64,000 bases of DNA, taken from Paenibacillus_G sp049942825. Lineage in GTDB: Bacteria > Bacillota > Bacilli > Paenibacillales > NBRC-103111. Under the pieces are notes generated by a model. That model was not told the origin of the DNA. It did no database searches and saw nothing but the letters and a program-made list of their open reading frames with translations. Position 1 is the first letter of the stretch. Each line of letters opens with the position of its first letter. The stretch spans positions 6,076,001 to 6,140,000 of the forward strand of contig NZ_CP187970.1 in the NCBI RefSeq assembly GCF_049942825.1. The letters are read 5' to 3'. A program made the translations under genes and the position numbers. Of this stretch, positions 42,554 to 51,826 are shown one piece after another.

Positions 42554-43467
42554 TACGCGATCCCTTCCTTTCTGTCGATGAGTCCTTCCAAATAGAGCAG
42601 CGCCTGCTTCGCATAGTCGTAAGGCGGGTGCGCCGCCGGATCCTGCTCCCCTTCGAGCATCGCCCAGCCGCCGTAGCCGCGTGCGGCCAGCTCGCCGACA
42701 ATCGGGGCGAAGTCGATGCACCCGTCGCCCGGCACCGTAAACACGCCGCGCCGGATGCAGGAGATAAAATCAGCACCTTCAGCCCGGGCCTCCTCCAGCA
42801 CCTGCGGGCGGATGTCCTTCAGGTGGACGTAAGCGATCCGGTCATAGTGCTTCTGCAGCACGCTCAGCGGGTCCGCTCCGCCGTAGTACGCATGCCCCGT
42901 ATCGAACAGGAGATGCACCAGCGCCGGGTCGGTCATCTCCAGGAGACGGTCGATCTCGTGCCCCTGCTCCACGACCGTGCCCCCATGGTGGTGGTATGTC
43001 AGCTTCAGCCCGTACTCCCGGGCAATAACGCCCGCTTCATTCAGGCCTTCGGCCAGGCTCTCCCAGCCCGCGTCGTCCAGACGGAGCACTTCCTTCTCGT
43101 GAGAAGTGCGTCTAGGGTCAAAATGCAGCGAGCCCCCGATCTCGCAGGTGGAGATGACCTCAGCGCCCATATCCTTCAGGAAGGCCGCATGCCGGCGGTA
43201 CGCTTCCAGCTCCTCCTTCCGGTAAGACGGGTCGGAGAACAGCACCGACTTCCACTGCGACACGAGCTGCAGTCCCCGGCGGGAGAGCTCTTCCCTCAGC
43301 ACGGCCGGGTCCGCCGGGTACTTGCGCCCCATCTCCGTCCCCTGCAGCCCCAGAGCCGCCATATCGTCCAGTATCCGCTCGTACGTCGTATCGTCCCCAT
43401 GCTCCTTGACATCTTCCCCGACCCAGTTGATCGGGTGCGCCCCCAGGCGGAACGGCAGCTTCACCAT
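42553..43467 (-). CDS. iolE: Myo-inosose-2 dehydratase
   Basis: A 304-residue TIM-barrel dehydratase that turns 2-keto-myo-inositol into the trione/dione intermediate. The N-terminus has the IolE mark HPINWVGEDVKEHGDD, and TYHHHGGTVVEQGHEID is the metal-binding region. It follows iolD by 20 bp and overlaps iolC by one base. Confidence 0.93.
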   Translation of the reverse strand: MVKLPFRLGAHPINWVGEDVKEHGDDTTYERILDDMAALGLQGTEMGRKYPADPAVLREELSRRGLQLVSQWKSVLFSDPSYRKEELEAYRRHAAFLKDMGAEVISTCEIGGSLHFDPRRTSHEKEVLRLDDAGWESLAEGLNEAGVIAREYGLKLTYHHHGGTVVEQGHEIDRLLEMTDPALVHLLFDTGHAYYGGADPLSVLQKHYDRIAYVHLKDIRPQVLEEARAEGADFISCIRRGVFTVPGDGCIDFAPIVGELAARGYGGWAMLEGEQDPAAHPPYDYAKQALLYLEGLIDRKEGIA

Positions 43468-43487
43468 CTCAGATCTCTCCTCTCTCC

Positions 43488-45353
43488 TTATCGGACCGTA
43501 ACCGCTTCAATCCGGCTCTTCATCCCGCGGTGCGCTTCGAGCACCTTCCCGCTGACCGACACTTCCGGCACGCCGACATTCCACCACGATTCGTAGCCGC
43601 CCGTGTTCGTTCCCGGGACAACCGGAATCTCGATCAGGGTCGTGATGCTTTCTTCCTTCGCCAGCCGCAGCGCCTCCTGGAGCTCCTCCGGCGTGGAAGC
43701 CTTGTAGGCCTTGGCCCCGAGCGCCCGGGCATGCGCCGCAAAGTCGATCGGCAGGTACGCCCCCGTCAGCCGGGAGGTCTCCTGCGAGCGGCTGCGGAAT
43801 TCATTGCCGAAGCCGTCGCTCCCATGCTCCCGCTGCAGGTTGTGGATGCACTGGAAGCCGTGGTTGTCGAACAGCAGCACGGTGATCTTGCGTCCCTCCT
43901 GCAGGGACGTCAGCAGCTCCGAGTGCAGCATGAGGTAGCTGCCGTCGCCGACCAGCGCGTAGACGTCCCTGTGGGGGTCGGCCAGCGCGGCCCCGAAAGC
44001 GCCGCTGACCTCATAGCCCATGCAGGAGAAGCCGTACTCCATGTGGTACGTCTTCGGCCCGGCCGCCCGCCACAGCCTGTGCAGATCGCCCGGCAGCGAG
44101 CCGGCGGCGCAGACGATGACCGCCTCCAGTCCGACGGCCGCGTTGATGATGCCGATCGCCCGGGTCTGGGCGAGACCGGCCTCATGCTCAGCGGCGTACA
44201 GCCGGTCAACCTCGGCGTCCCACTCGGCCTTGCGGGCGGCGATCTCCCCGGGCGCATAGCCGCCGGCGCAGCCCGCCTCCTGCAGGGCCTCCCGCAGAAG
44301 CCTCAGCCCTTCCCTGGCATCCGCCAGGAGCGGGGTGCCGCTGAGCTTCGCGCCGTCGAAGGCGCTCACGTTCAGGTTCAGGAAACGGACCTCCGGATGG
44401 CGGAAGGCCGACTTCGATGCGGTCGTGAAGTCCGAGTACCGCGTACCGACACCGATGACCAGATCCGCTTCCTGCGCGAGCCGATTGGCAGCGAGCGAAC
44501 CGGTGACGCCGATCGCGCCGGCGTTCAGGGGATGATCCCAGGGCAGTGCGCCCTTGCCCGCCTGCGTCTCCGCCACCGGGATGCCGAAGGTATCGGCAAA
44601 CGCTTTCAATTCTTCGGCGGCTTCCGCGTACAGAACGCCTCCCCCCGCGACAATCAGCGGCCTGCGGGCCGACTGTACCAGCTCCACCGCCCGCCTCAGC
44701 GCTTCCGGCGCGGGGGGCCTGCGATCGATGTAATGGATCCGTTTATCGAAAAAGGAGAGCGGGTAATCGTACGCCTCCGCCTGCACGTCCTGCGGGAGCG
44801 CCAGCGTTACGGCACCTGTCTCGGCCGGGTCGGTCAGCACGCGCATCGCCTGCAGCAGGGCCGGCATCAGCTGCTCGGGACGCTCGATGCGGTCCCAGTA
44901 TTTGCTCACCGGCTTGAACGGATCGTTGGCCGAGACCGTATAGTCCCCCGCCACCTCAAGCTGCTGCAGTACCGGGTCCGGCTGCCTCGTGGCGAAGTTG
45001 TCGCCCGGCAGCAGCAGCACCGGGATCCGGTTGACCGTAGCGGTCGCCGCGGCCGTCACCATGTTGAGCGCGCCCGGCCCGATCGACGAGGTGCAGGCGA
45101 AGATCTCCATACGATTACGCTGCTTCGCAAACGCGGCGGCGGCGTGCACCATGCCCTGCTCGTTTTTGCCCTGAATGAACGTTAGACTTCCGCTGCTGCG
45201 CTCCAGCGCTTCCCCGAGGCCGGTCACATTGCCGTGCCCGAAGATGCCCATGACACCTCGGACGAATTTGGTCTCCCTGCCGTCCCGGCTGACATACTGC
45301 GCATCGAGAAACCGCAGCAGCGCCTGGGCCATCGTGAGACGGATGGTGGTCAT
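43488..45353 (-). CDS. iolD: 3D-(3,5/4)-trihydroxycyclohexane-1,2-dione hydrolase
   Basis: A 621-residue thiamine-diphosphate enzyme that opens the ring of the dione. It has GIFGHGNVTGLGEAL near the start, GNEFRSRS and the ThDP motif YALVGDGSYLMLHSELLTSLQ. I start at the ATG at 45353, seven bases after AAGGAG; in-frame starts further upstream (45359, 45419) have no site. It is the first gene of iolDECAJG. Three AAGCGCTT-like palindromes lie upstream. iolB, iolI and a transporter are missing from this cluster. Confidence 0.94.
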   Translation of the reverse strand: MTTIRLTMAQALLRFLDAQYVSRDGRETKFVRGVMGIFGHGNVTGLGEALERSSGSLTFIQGKNEQGMVHAAAAFAKQRNRMEIFACTSSIGPGALNMVTAAATATVNRIPVLLLPGDNFATRQPDPVLQQLEVAGDYTVSANDPFKPVSKYWDRIERPEQLMPALLQAMRVLTDPAETGAVTLALPQDVQAEAYDYPLSFFDKRIHYIDRRPPAPEALRRAVELVQSARRPLIVAGGGVLYAEAAEELKAFADTFGIPVAETQAGKGALPWDHPLNAGAIGVTGSLAANRLAQEADLVIGVGTRYSDFTTASKSAFRHPEVRFLNLNVSAFDGAKLSGTPLLADAREGLRLLREALQEAGCAGGYAPGEIAARKAEWDAEVDRLYAAEHEAGLAQTRAIGIINAAVGLEAVIVCAAGSLPGDLHRLWRAAGPKTYHMEYGFSCMGYEVSGAFGAALADPHRDVYALVGDGSYLMLHSELLTSLQEGRKITVLLFDNHGFQCIHNLQREHGSDGFGNEFRSRSQETSRLTGAYLPIDFAAHARALGAKAYKASTPEELQEALRLAKEESITTLIEIPVVPGTNTGGYESWWNVGVPEVSVSGKVLEAHRGMKSRIEAVTVR

Positions 45354-45465
45354 ACCCATTCTCCTTTCGCATACTCGTTGGATAGTTGAGATTGTGTACG
45401 GTAAGGCATGGATGGTCACATAAGATCAACTGCCGGGTGAACAGGTTAAAAGAAAATAGGTTGAA

Positions 45466-45520
45466 TTAAGCGCTTAACCTCTATTTGAGAAACGCTTGCC
45501 CGTTTAGGTAAGCGCTTTAC
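45466..45520. promoter_or_regulatory. Three phased AAGCGCTT-like palindromes before iolD
   Basis: TTAAGCGCTTAA (45466-45477), GAAACGCTTG (centre about 45494) and GTAAGCGCTTTAC (45508-45520) lie with centres about 20-22 bp apart. The core is typical of LacI-family regulators, including CcpA, but the flanks fit cre only poorly. It is the likely control region of the iol operon. The sequence from 45521 to 45902 holds nothing else recognisable. Confidence 0.6.
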
Positions 45521-45902
45521 TTGATCTTACTACAGACTCTGCTTCCCGGGCAATAGCTTTTTTGGAAGAATTTTCTGATGCGTCATACGCCCCATACCCT
45601 GCTCCCCCGGAAGCCTTTTTCCCCGGGATTTCACATGTATTTCATCGCCTTCCTGTCGAATCTTCTCCAACGCCATGAACTCCGTTATCAAAGTGAATCC
45701 GAGGCGATGAGCCATTCCCGGGAGGGGACCGTCCTCATGAATTTTCAGCAGCTAATGGGGAGGATTCCGATCCCCCGCCGCATTGACTCCTGCGCTGCGC
45801 TCCAAACCCTGAATCTCCACACGGACACACGGACGAGCACGCGCTGATCATTATCCGCCGGGGACACCTTCCGATTGCCGCCCCAGTAGTCCATGGAAAA
45901 AA

Positions 45903-46688
45903 CTATTCGCCGCCCTCTTCGCGGAACAGCTCCTGCAGCATGCGCTGCCGGTTATTGAGGAACTGCCGGGTAAGCTCATAGTGGTCGGTTTCCTCCAGCG
46001 TCACCTCTTCGATGCCACGGGAGGTCAGCTGATAGATGACAGACTCGGGATAAGCCATAAGAATGGGCGAATGGGTGGAGATAATGAACTGCGAGCTGCG
46101 CTGCACAAGCTTATGAATCTGGGTCAGCAGCGACATCTGCCGGAACGGGGACAGGGCCGCTTCCGGCTCATCCATCACATACAGGCCGTTCCCTCTTAAC
46201 CGGTTCAGGAAGGCGGCGAAGAAGGATTCTCCATGCGACTGCTCATGGAGGGAGCGTCCCCCGAAGCCCTCAATGATCTTGGGTGCGCTGGAGGGCTCTC
46301 GATCCATCTCTTCGATATTGCTGGCCAGATTATAGTAGCTCTCAGCTCGGAAGAAAAAGCCATCCCTGGGCTTCCTCGCACCGCGCACCAGACGGATATA
46401 ACGGTGCAGCTCCGAATGCGAGGCGTACGTGGAGAACTGGAAGTTCAAGCTTCCCCCCTCGGGATTGAAGCCCCAAGCCACGGCGAGCCCCTCGATCAGC
46501 GTGGACTTGCCCATGCCGTTGTCGCCGACGATGTAGGTCACTTTGGGATGCAGTTCCAGGGTGTCCAACTCGCGGATGGCATTCAGATGAAACGGATACT
46601 GCCCGAACGAGGGCACCTTCTCCCGAAGCAGCTCAACGCGCCTCAGATACGGATCAGACGGATAACCGGTCATGCGGATGACAACCAC
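45903..46688 (-). CDS. ABC-type AAA ATPase (COG3910-like)
   Basis: A 261-residue soluble ATPase. It has Walker A GDNGMGKST, signature-like SHGESF, Walker B LYVMDEPEAAL and the switch His in STHSPI. This is the compact COG3910 type, related to RecF/OLD-like ATPases rather than transporters. Its function is unknown; stand-alone members are widespread. No nuclease, toxin or transporter gene is adjacent. The GTG at 46688 lies close to AGGAG; an ATG at 46673 is an alternative start. Confidence 0.8.
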   Translation of the reverse strand: MVVIRMTGYPSDPYLRRVELLREKVPSFGQYPFHLNAIRELDTLELHPKVTYIVGDNGMGKSTLIEGLAVAWGFNPEGGSLNFQFSTYASHSELHRYIRLVRGARKPRDGFFFRAESYYNLASNIEEMDREPSSAPKIIEGFGGRSLHEQSHGESFFAAFLNRLRGNGLYVMDEPEAALSPFRQMSLLTQIHKLVQRSSQFIISTHSPILMAYPESVIYQLTSRGIEEVTLEETDHYELTRQFLNNRQRMLQELFREEGGE

Positions 46689-47012
46689 CTTTCTCCTAAT
46701 GATCCTATTGTACCCTGTACCGCAGCCTGCAGGAATATCATCCTGCGTAGAGCATGGCAGTGAGCAGGTTTGAGACTGGAATTGAAGGAATCAGCGGGTA
46801 TGAGGAGGGGGGCAGGTGAGTACCAGATCGGGACCATAAGCAACAAAAAATAAGGCCTTCTGGACTGATGGTGTCCATGGCGGCTTACGCTGCGTTACGG
46901 CCAATGTCCTCAAATGAGACGGCCCTGCAGCGTCTGAGCTCTTCAGACAGGTACGGGCGGCCGGACATCCCGGGCCTGTTTTCTCCCCATTGGCGGGAGA
47001 TCGGCTTTGTTG

Positions 47013-47206
47013 AAAATAGAGGAACCAGGATGCCTTATTCGGGTATTTCCCGTGATTTCCCAAGGAATAGCGGAACTCAAATGCGCGTTAAGATAGTCAT
47101 TTTCATCAAATCCCGCCCCAAGGCTCGTAATAGCGAACCTCAGTTCCGCTATATTCAAAATCTCCCTCTGGATGAAGCGTATAACGCATCGTAGTTCCGT
47201 TATTTC
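47013..47206. repeat. Four-unit F-F-R-R intergenic element, copy 3
   Basis: Forward cores are at 47021 (GGAACC) and 47072 (GGAACT); reverse cores AGTTCC are at 47142 and 47193. Spacing is 51, 70 and 51 bp. It lies beyond the 3' end of the solute-binding-protein operon and upstream of the ATPase gene. Confidence 0.85.
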
Positions 47207-47323
47207 TACTTTTCTCCCAAAAGTGCTCCGGCTGTGTTACAGCGTGAGCTGGCGCACACTCCCAACCGCCCGGGCGTTAGTGTCCGTGGCGGCTTTCATG
47301 CTTTTCAAGCTTCCATCAACAGT

Positions 47324-47371
47324 AAAAAAGGGAAGCGTCCCCGATGATCACGGGTGCCGTTCCCCTTTTTT
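47324..47371 (-). terminator. Terminator of the xylo-oligosaccharide-type ABC operon
   Basis: An imperfect stem of about 19 bp (AAAAAAGGG...CCCTTTTTT ends, CCCG/CGGG inside) lies about 180 bp after the binding-protein stop codon. It could work in both directions. Confidence 0.75.
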
Positions 47372-47472
47372 CCTCCTGCAGCCTCGCTATGTGGGAGCGG
47401 AGCCGGCCTGCGCGCCGGGGGCTACTTCCTCAGCTTCACGCACACCGAAACCCGCCCTTTCCCCTGCATTCG

Positions 47473-47578
47473 TTACTTTTTCGGCGCCTTCACGTACGCC
47501 CGTTCCATGCCGCCATCAGCGGCATTCTCCCCGGCCTCCGCCTTCGCCGATTACTTCTTCGGCGCCTTCGCGTACGCC
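47473..47578 (-). repeat. In-frame duplicated gene end
   Basis: A 28-bp sequence coding for AYAKAPKK and a stop (47551-47578) recurs at 47473-47500 as AYVKAPKK and a stop. The offset is 78 bp, 26 codons, in the same frame, and the codons between the two stops are open. Confidence 0.75.
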
Positions 47579-49059
47579 TCCTTATACTCCTGGGCCATGG
47601 CGTCGCCGCCCGCCTTGCGCCACTTCTCGATCTCGGCCTTCCAGCCGGCCTCGTCGATCTTGCCCATGATGAACTTCGTCATCGCGTCGGTGATCATCTG
47701 CTCGAGCTCCTTGCCGCGCTCCGAATACGTCGCGGATTCGAGCGTGTGTGCCGGGTTCGTCACGATGAACTTCTCGTTCTCCTTGCCGACCGTCTGGCTC
47801 TTGCGGAAGAGATCCGTCTCCTTGCTCGGCTTCGCGACATTATACGCTTCTCCGCGGTGAGGGAGCGTGTCGCGGTACGGCTTGACCTCCTTGGCCGCGG
47901 TCGTAGGGTCCAGCGGCTGGGTGTAGTCGCCCTTATCCTCCCAGTGGCGGCCTTCGATGCCCTTGACGAGCAGCGTCGCCATCTGCGGGTCCATAAGCTT
48001 GTCGACGAAGGCCAGCACCTTCTTCAGCTCAGCCTCGGAGGTGACCGTCGACTTCGGCACGGCGAGGAAGCCGGCGTTGCCCGGCTCGCCCGGCAGCCTG
48101 CGGCCGCCCGGCCCTTCGACCGGCGCTACGTCGGCCACTGCGCCTGGCAACACCTTCACAAGCTTATCCTGCCAGCTCTGCGTGTTGCCGCCGGTGAAAC
48201 GGATGCCGGCCCGGCCCGATTCGTACACCTTATCCATCTCGGTAGACTCGTATACGGCGAAGTCCTGGTTGATCAGCTTCTCGTCATAGAGCCGCTTGAA
48301 GAGCTTCATCGTCTCGAAGTACGGCGCCGTGGTGAAGTCCGGAATGAAACTGCCGTTCTCCACGAGCCACTTGTTCGGCGCCCCCTGCGATACGGCCAGG
48401 CGGGCCAGGGTGGAGTTGACGTCCTGGTTGTATTTTTTCTCAAGCATGAGGCCGTACGTATCGTTCTTCCCGTTCTTGTCGGGGTCGTTCAGCGTCAGCG
48501 CCTTGACCACGTTATACCAGTCGTCGAGCGTCTTCGGCACCTGCAGGCCGAGGGCGTCGAACCAGTCCTTGCGGTACTGGATGGCCGCCCGGCCGAGATC
48601 GCGGAACAGCGGCACCCCGTAGATTTTGCCCCCCACGGCGGTGTTGTTATAGTACTGCTCATTCTGCGCCGCCAGGTTCTTGTAGTCCTTGAGGTACGGG
48701 CCGATCTCCCAGAACAGGTCGGACTTCAGAGCACCGACGACCGTCGGGTTGTAGTTCAGCTTGATGAGCTTCGGCAGCTCGCCCGAGGCGATCATGACGT
48801 TGATCTTCTCGTCGTAGGCCGATTGGGGAATCCACTGGATCTGCAGGTCCGTGTTCGTGTACGCTTTGATCGCCTTCTCGACGTCATTGTCCTTCTGCGG
48901 AATCTCGCCGACCTGATTGACGGTCAGGGTCAGCGGATAAGGCGTGCCGTCATCCTGCGGCGCCCCCTGAGCTCCTTCCCCTGTACTTTCGCCGCCGCAC
49001 CCGGACAGAACGCTGGTCAGCAGCACGGTGCTTGCCAAAGCCGCCTTGACTTTCTTCAT
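47551..49059 (-). CDS. ABC substrate-binding lipoprotein (LplA-like)
   Basis: A 502-residue solute-binding lipoprotein of the large LplA-like class. The signal peptide ends LLTSVLSGCGG. GGKIYGVPLFRDLGRAAIQYRKDWFD and LTLNDPDKNGKNDTYGL are typical of this class in Paenibacillus. With the permeases at 50.9-52.8 kb it forms an oligosaccharide importer; the embedded GH43 gene suggests xylo- or arabinoxylo-oligosaccharides. The order permease-permease-GH43-binding protein is unusual, since the binding protein often follows the permeases directly. After the stop codon the frame stays open for 25 more codons and ends with a repeat of the same C-terminus. Confidence 0.87.
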   Translation of the reverse strand: MKKVKAALASTVLLTSVLSGCGGESTGEGAQGAPQDDGTPYPLTLTVNQVGEIPQKDNDVEKAIKAYTNTDLQIQWIPQSAYDEKINVMIASGELPKLIKLNYNPTVVGALKSDLFWEIGPYLKDYKNLAAQNEQYYNNTAVGGKIYGVPLFRDLGRAAIQYRKDWFDALGLQVPKTLDDWYNVVKALTLNDPDKNGKNDTYGLMLEKKYNQDVNSTLARLAVSQGAPNKWLVENGSFIPDFTTAPYFETMKLFKRLYDEKLINQDFAVYESTEMDKVYESGRAGIRFTGGNTQSWQDKLVKVLPGAVADVAPVEGPGGRRLPGEPGNAGFLAVPKSTVTSEAELKKVLAFVDKLMDPQMATLLVKGIEGRHWEDKGDYTQPLDPTTAAKEVKPYRDTLPHRGEAYNVAKPSKETDLFRKSQTVGKENEKFIVTNPAHTLESATYSERGKELEQMITDAMTKFIMGKIDEAGWKAEIEKWRKAGGDAMAQEYKEAYAKAPKK

Positions 49060-49228
49060 GTAATATCCCCCTCAGGATGGAATGAAAAAAATGGTCGTCT
49101 CATGATCAGTCAAACGCCGGCGGCAGTCCCAACAAGGGAGGGAACCGGCCAATGAAGCAGGGGAGAAGGCCGCCGAAACTGCATTCACGGACGGGGAAGG
49201 AGCCGCTGGTACAAACTCCAACGAAATC

Positions 49229-50845
49229 CTACTTTAGCTCCGTGTATTCAAAATAATCAAAATCCGCCGCACGCCCGGCGGATGCCGACGCATCCCCGCT
49301 CTCGGCGAACAGCCCGATGTACGCGCCGACGAAGCTGCCCGCGCTGTCCGGACTGAGCAGCCGGCCGTCGACCTCCTCGGCCAGCGTCAGCCAGTCCTCG
49401 GCCCGCTCCGCCACCGCGAAGCGCAGCGACTGCCCGTGCGCTTCCGCGAGCAGGTACACCCGCTGCGCAGAGACCTCGCGTGCGGCCAGCACGCGCTCTT
49501 CGCCCGCTGCGCGCCGCACGACGCGCACGACCGCCCCGCCAGAGCTCGCACCGCTGCCGGCCGCCACAAGCTCCACCCGGATCTGGTAATCCGGGCTCTG
49601 GTAGAGCACCAGCCCCGCCGCTTCGCCCGCAGCCTGCGGCGCAAACTCCACCGCGGTGCGCACCGCGAAGGACATGTGCTGCTGCCGCCGGCCGACGAAG
49701 GCCGGGTTGCCCGGCTCCGTGATCTTCTGGTCCTTGAGGCGCAGCCGCAGATACCCCGTCCGCTCCTCCAGGCTCCAGAACTCACCGCGCGGCGTCCGAA
49801 TGAAGTTCCAGCGGTCTTCGAGACGCGGAGCGTCGAAGTGGTCGCACGCCGGCAGCGCCGGCCAGCGGTGCTCCGGCAGATTCGGCCGCACGGACTCCAG
49901 CTCCACGACGCCCTTGCCGGGATTGACAACCGGCCAGCCGTCCTCCCAGCTCATCGGCACGAGGAATGCCTCGCGGCCAAGGTTGCGGTGGGAGCCGCCG
50001 TACGGGCGGGAGGCGAGGCAGACCATCCACCACTCGCCGGTTTGAGTCTCCACAATGTCCGCGTGGCCGACATTGGCGATCGGACTCGTGCTGCCGAGAT
50101 GGCGGTGCGTGAGGATCGGGTTTCTTTTGCACGATTCGTACGGTCCCGTGAGACTCTCGCTTCTCGCAACGGTCACCGAGTGGGTGAACCCCGTGCCGCC
50201 TTCGGCGATGAACAGGTAGTAGTACCCGTTCACCTTATAGAGATGCGGTCCCTCCTGCGCATGAATGCCCTTCAGCGCGCCGTCCCACAGGCTGAACTTC
50301 GGACCGGTGAGCTGGTGCGTGTTCAGGTCGAGCTCCTGCAGCCAGATCTCCATATGCTTCGGGTAGAGCTGGCCGCCCGGCGGCATCCGGTTGCCTGTGT
50401 AGTACACCCGGCCGTCGTCATCGAAGAACAGCGAAGGATCGATGCCCGGCGCATCCTCGAGCCAGTGCGGCTCCGACCACGGGCCCGCCGGGTCCTGCGC
50501 GGTCACGTAGAAGTTGCGGCGCACGCTGGTCGCATTCTCCACAAAGGTCGTGATCATGTAGAACGTCCCCTGGTGGTAGCGCAGCGTCGGGGCGTAGATC
50601 CCCCGCGATACCTGAACGCCGTCGAGATTGAGCTGCGACGGACGGTCCAGGGCATGCCCGAGCTGCCGCCAGTTCACGAGATCCCTGCTGTGGAAGATCG
50701 GCACGCCCGGATAATATTCGAAGGTGGATGCCGCCATATAGTAGTCCTCGCCCACCCGGCAGACCGACGGATCCGGATACATACCGGAGAGGATGGGATT
50801 GCGGAACGTCTTTTGCTGCGGAATCGCATTCGTATTCGTATTCAT
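49229..50845 (-). CDS. GH43 beta-xylosidase-like enzyme
   Basis: A 538-residue GH43 enzyme without a signal peptide. The N-terminal propeller has FRNPILSGMYPDPSVCRVG (base Asp), APGIDPSLFFDDDG (pKa Asp) and HAQEGPHLYKVNGYYYLF (acid Glu). From about residue 330 a beta-sandwich of the beta-xylosidase C-terminal type follows. This is the XynB layout that releases xylose from xylo-oligosaccharides. I start at the ATG at 50845, seven bases after AAGGAG. The gene lies between the permease and binding-protein genes of one operon, so the imported substrate is likely cut here. Confidence 0.88.
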   Translation of the reverse strand: MNTNTNAIPQQKTFRNPILSGMYPDPSVCRVGEDYYMAASTFEYYPGVPIFHSRDLVNWRQLGHALDRPSQLNLDGVQVSRGIYAPTLRYHQGTFYMITTFVENATSVRRNFYVTAQDPAGPWSEPHWLEDAPGIDPSLFFDDDGRVYYTGNRMPPGGQLYPKHMEIWLQELDLNTHQLTGPKFSLWDGALKGIHAQEGPHLYKVNGYYYLFIAEGGTGFTHSVTVARSESLTGPYESCKRNPILTHRHLGSTSPIANVGHADIVETQTGEWWMVCLASRPYGGSHRNLGREAFLVPMSWEDGWPVVNPGKGVVELESVRPNLPEHRWPALPACDHFDAPRLEDRWNFIRTPRGEFWSLEERTGYLRLRLKDQKITEPGNPAFVGRRQQHMSFAVRTAVEFAPQAAGEAAGLVLYQSPDYQIRVELVAAGSGASSGGAVVRVVRRAAGEERVLAAREVSAQRVYLLAEAHGQSLRFAVAERAEDWLTLAEEVDGRLLSPDSAGSFVGAYIGLFAESGDASASAGRAADFDYFEYTELK

Positions 50846-50932
50846 GTTCATACTCCTTCGGTTATTAGGTTGGATCGCGACGCGGTGTTCGTACCACTCC
50901 CCCGCACCGGTGTCCACACCAGGACCGCCCGC

Positions 50933-51805
50933 TTACCCTTTCACCGAGCCGAGCAGCACGCCCTTGGTAAAATGCTTCTGCAGGAACGGATACACCAGCA
51001 GGATCGGCAGGGTCGCGAAGACGATCACCGCCATGCGGATGGTCAGCGGCTGAATCTGCGCGTCGTCGATATTCGTGTCGCCGATGCGGCTCTGGGCGAG
51101 AATGACGATCTCCCGCAGCAGCACCTGCACCGGCCACTTGGTATTGTCGTTGATATAGAGCACCGCGTTAAAATACTGGTTCCAGTGCGCCACGGCATAA
51201 AAGAGCGCAAAGGTGGCCATGGCCGGCATGGACAGCGGCAGCACGATGCGGAACAGCACCCCGAGGTCAGAGCAGCCGTCGATCTTCGCCGAGTCCTCGA
51301 GACCGTCCGGAATTCCCTGGAAGAAGTTCTTGAGCACGATCAGGTTGAAGGCGGAGATCGCGGACGGAATCATGAGCGACCAGAGCGTGTTGGTCAGCTG
51401 CAGGTTCTTCACGATAAAATACGTGGGGATCAGCCCGCCGCTGAAGAGCATCGTGAAGAGTACGCCGAGCAGGATCGTCTGGCGGCCCCGCAGGTACGGC
51501 TTTGCCAGCGGATAAGCCATCAGCGAGGTGAACAGCAGGTTGATCAGCGTACCGACCACGGTAATATAGATCGACACGAGCAGGCTGCGCAGCAGGGTAT
51601 CCGTGGAGAAAATATACCGGTAAGCGGCCAGCGACCACTCCTTCGGGAACAGGATCATGCCCCCGCGGGCGACCTCGGCCGGGTCCGTGAACGATACGGC
51701 CAGCACATACAAAAACGGAATGACGCACAGAATGGCGGTCCCAAGCAGAACCCCGTAGATGACGAAGTCCAGCAGACGGTTGCCGAGCGTTTTGTCGTAT
51801 GACAT
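50933..51805 (-). CDS. ABC sugar permease, YtcP-like
   Basis: A 290-residue permease with six helices and the EAA loop EDSAKIDGCSDLGVLFRIVLPLS (core SAKIDGCSDLG). It ends KHFTKGVLLGSVKG, typical of YtcP/LplC proteins. It starts 21 bp after the LplB-like permease gene. No ATPase gene is nearby. Confidence 0.9.
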   Translation of the reverse strand: MSYDKTLGNRLLDFVIYGVLLGTAILCVIPFLYVLAVSFTDPAEVARGGMILFPKEWSLAAYRYIFSTDTLLRSLLVSIYITVVGTLINLLFTSLMAYPLAKPYLRGRQTILLGVLFTMLFSGGLIPTYFIVKNLQLTNTLWSLMIPSAISAFNLIVLKNFFQGIPDGLEDSAKIDGCSDLGVLFRIVLPLSMPAMATFALFYAVAHWNQYFNAVLYINDNTKWPVQVLLREIVILAQSRIGDTNIDDAQIQPLTIRMAVIVFATLPILLVYPFLQKHFTKGVLLGSVKG

Positions 51806-51826
51806 GGGAACTCCTCCTCTCGGGCG

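Larger units (their letters stand above)
46689..47550. other. Intergenic region without a gene
   Basis: It holds repeat element copy 3 (47013-47205), a terminator (47324-47371) and a partial copy of the 3' end of the neighbouring binding-protein gene (47473-47500). Short open frames here show no ribosome sites. Confidence 0.6.

Noticed and set aside
45578..45847. 89-codon open frame upstream of the iol operon
   Set aside because: No ribosome site, no domain, and composition like the surrounding spacer.
49436..51802. 788-codon open frame on the plus strand
   Set aside because: It covers two genes and their spacer on the other strand, both with clear family motifs.
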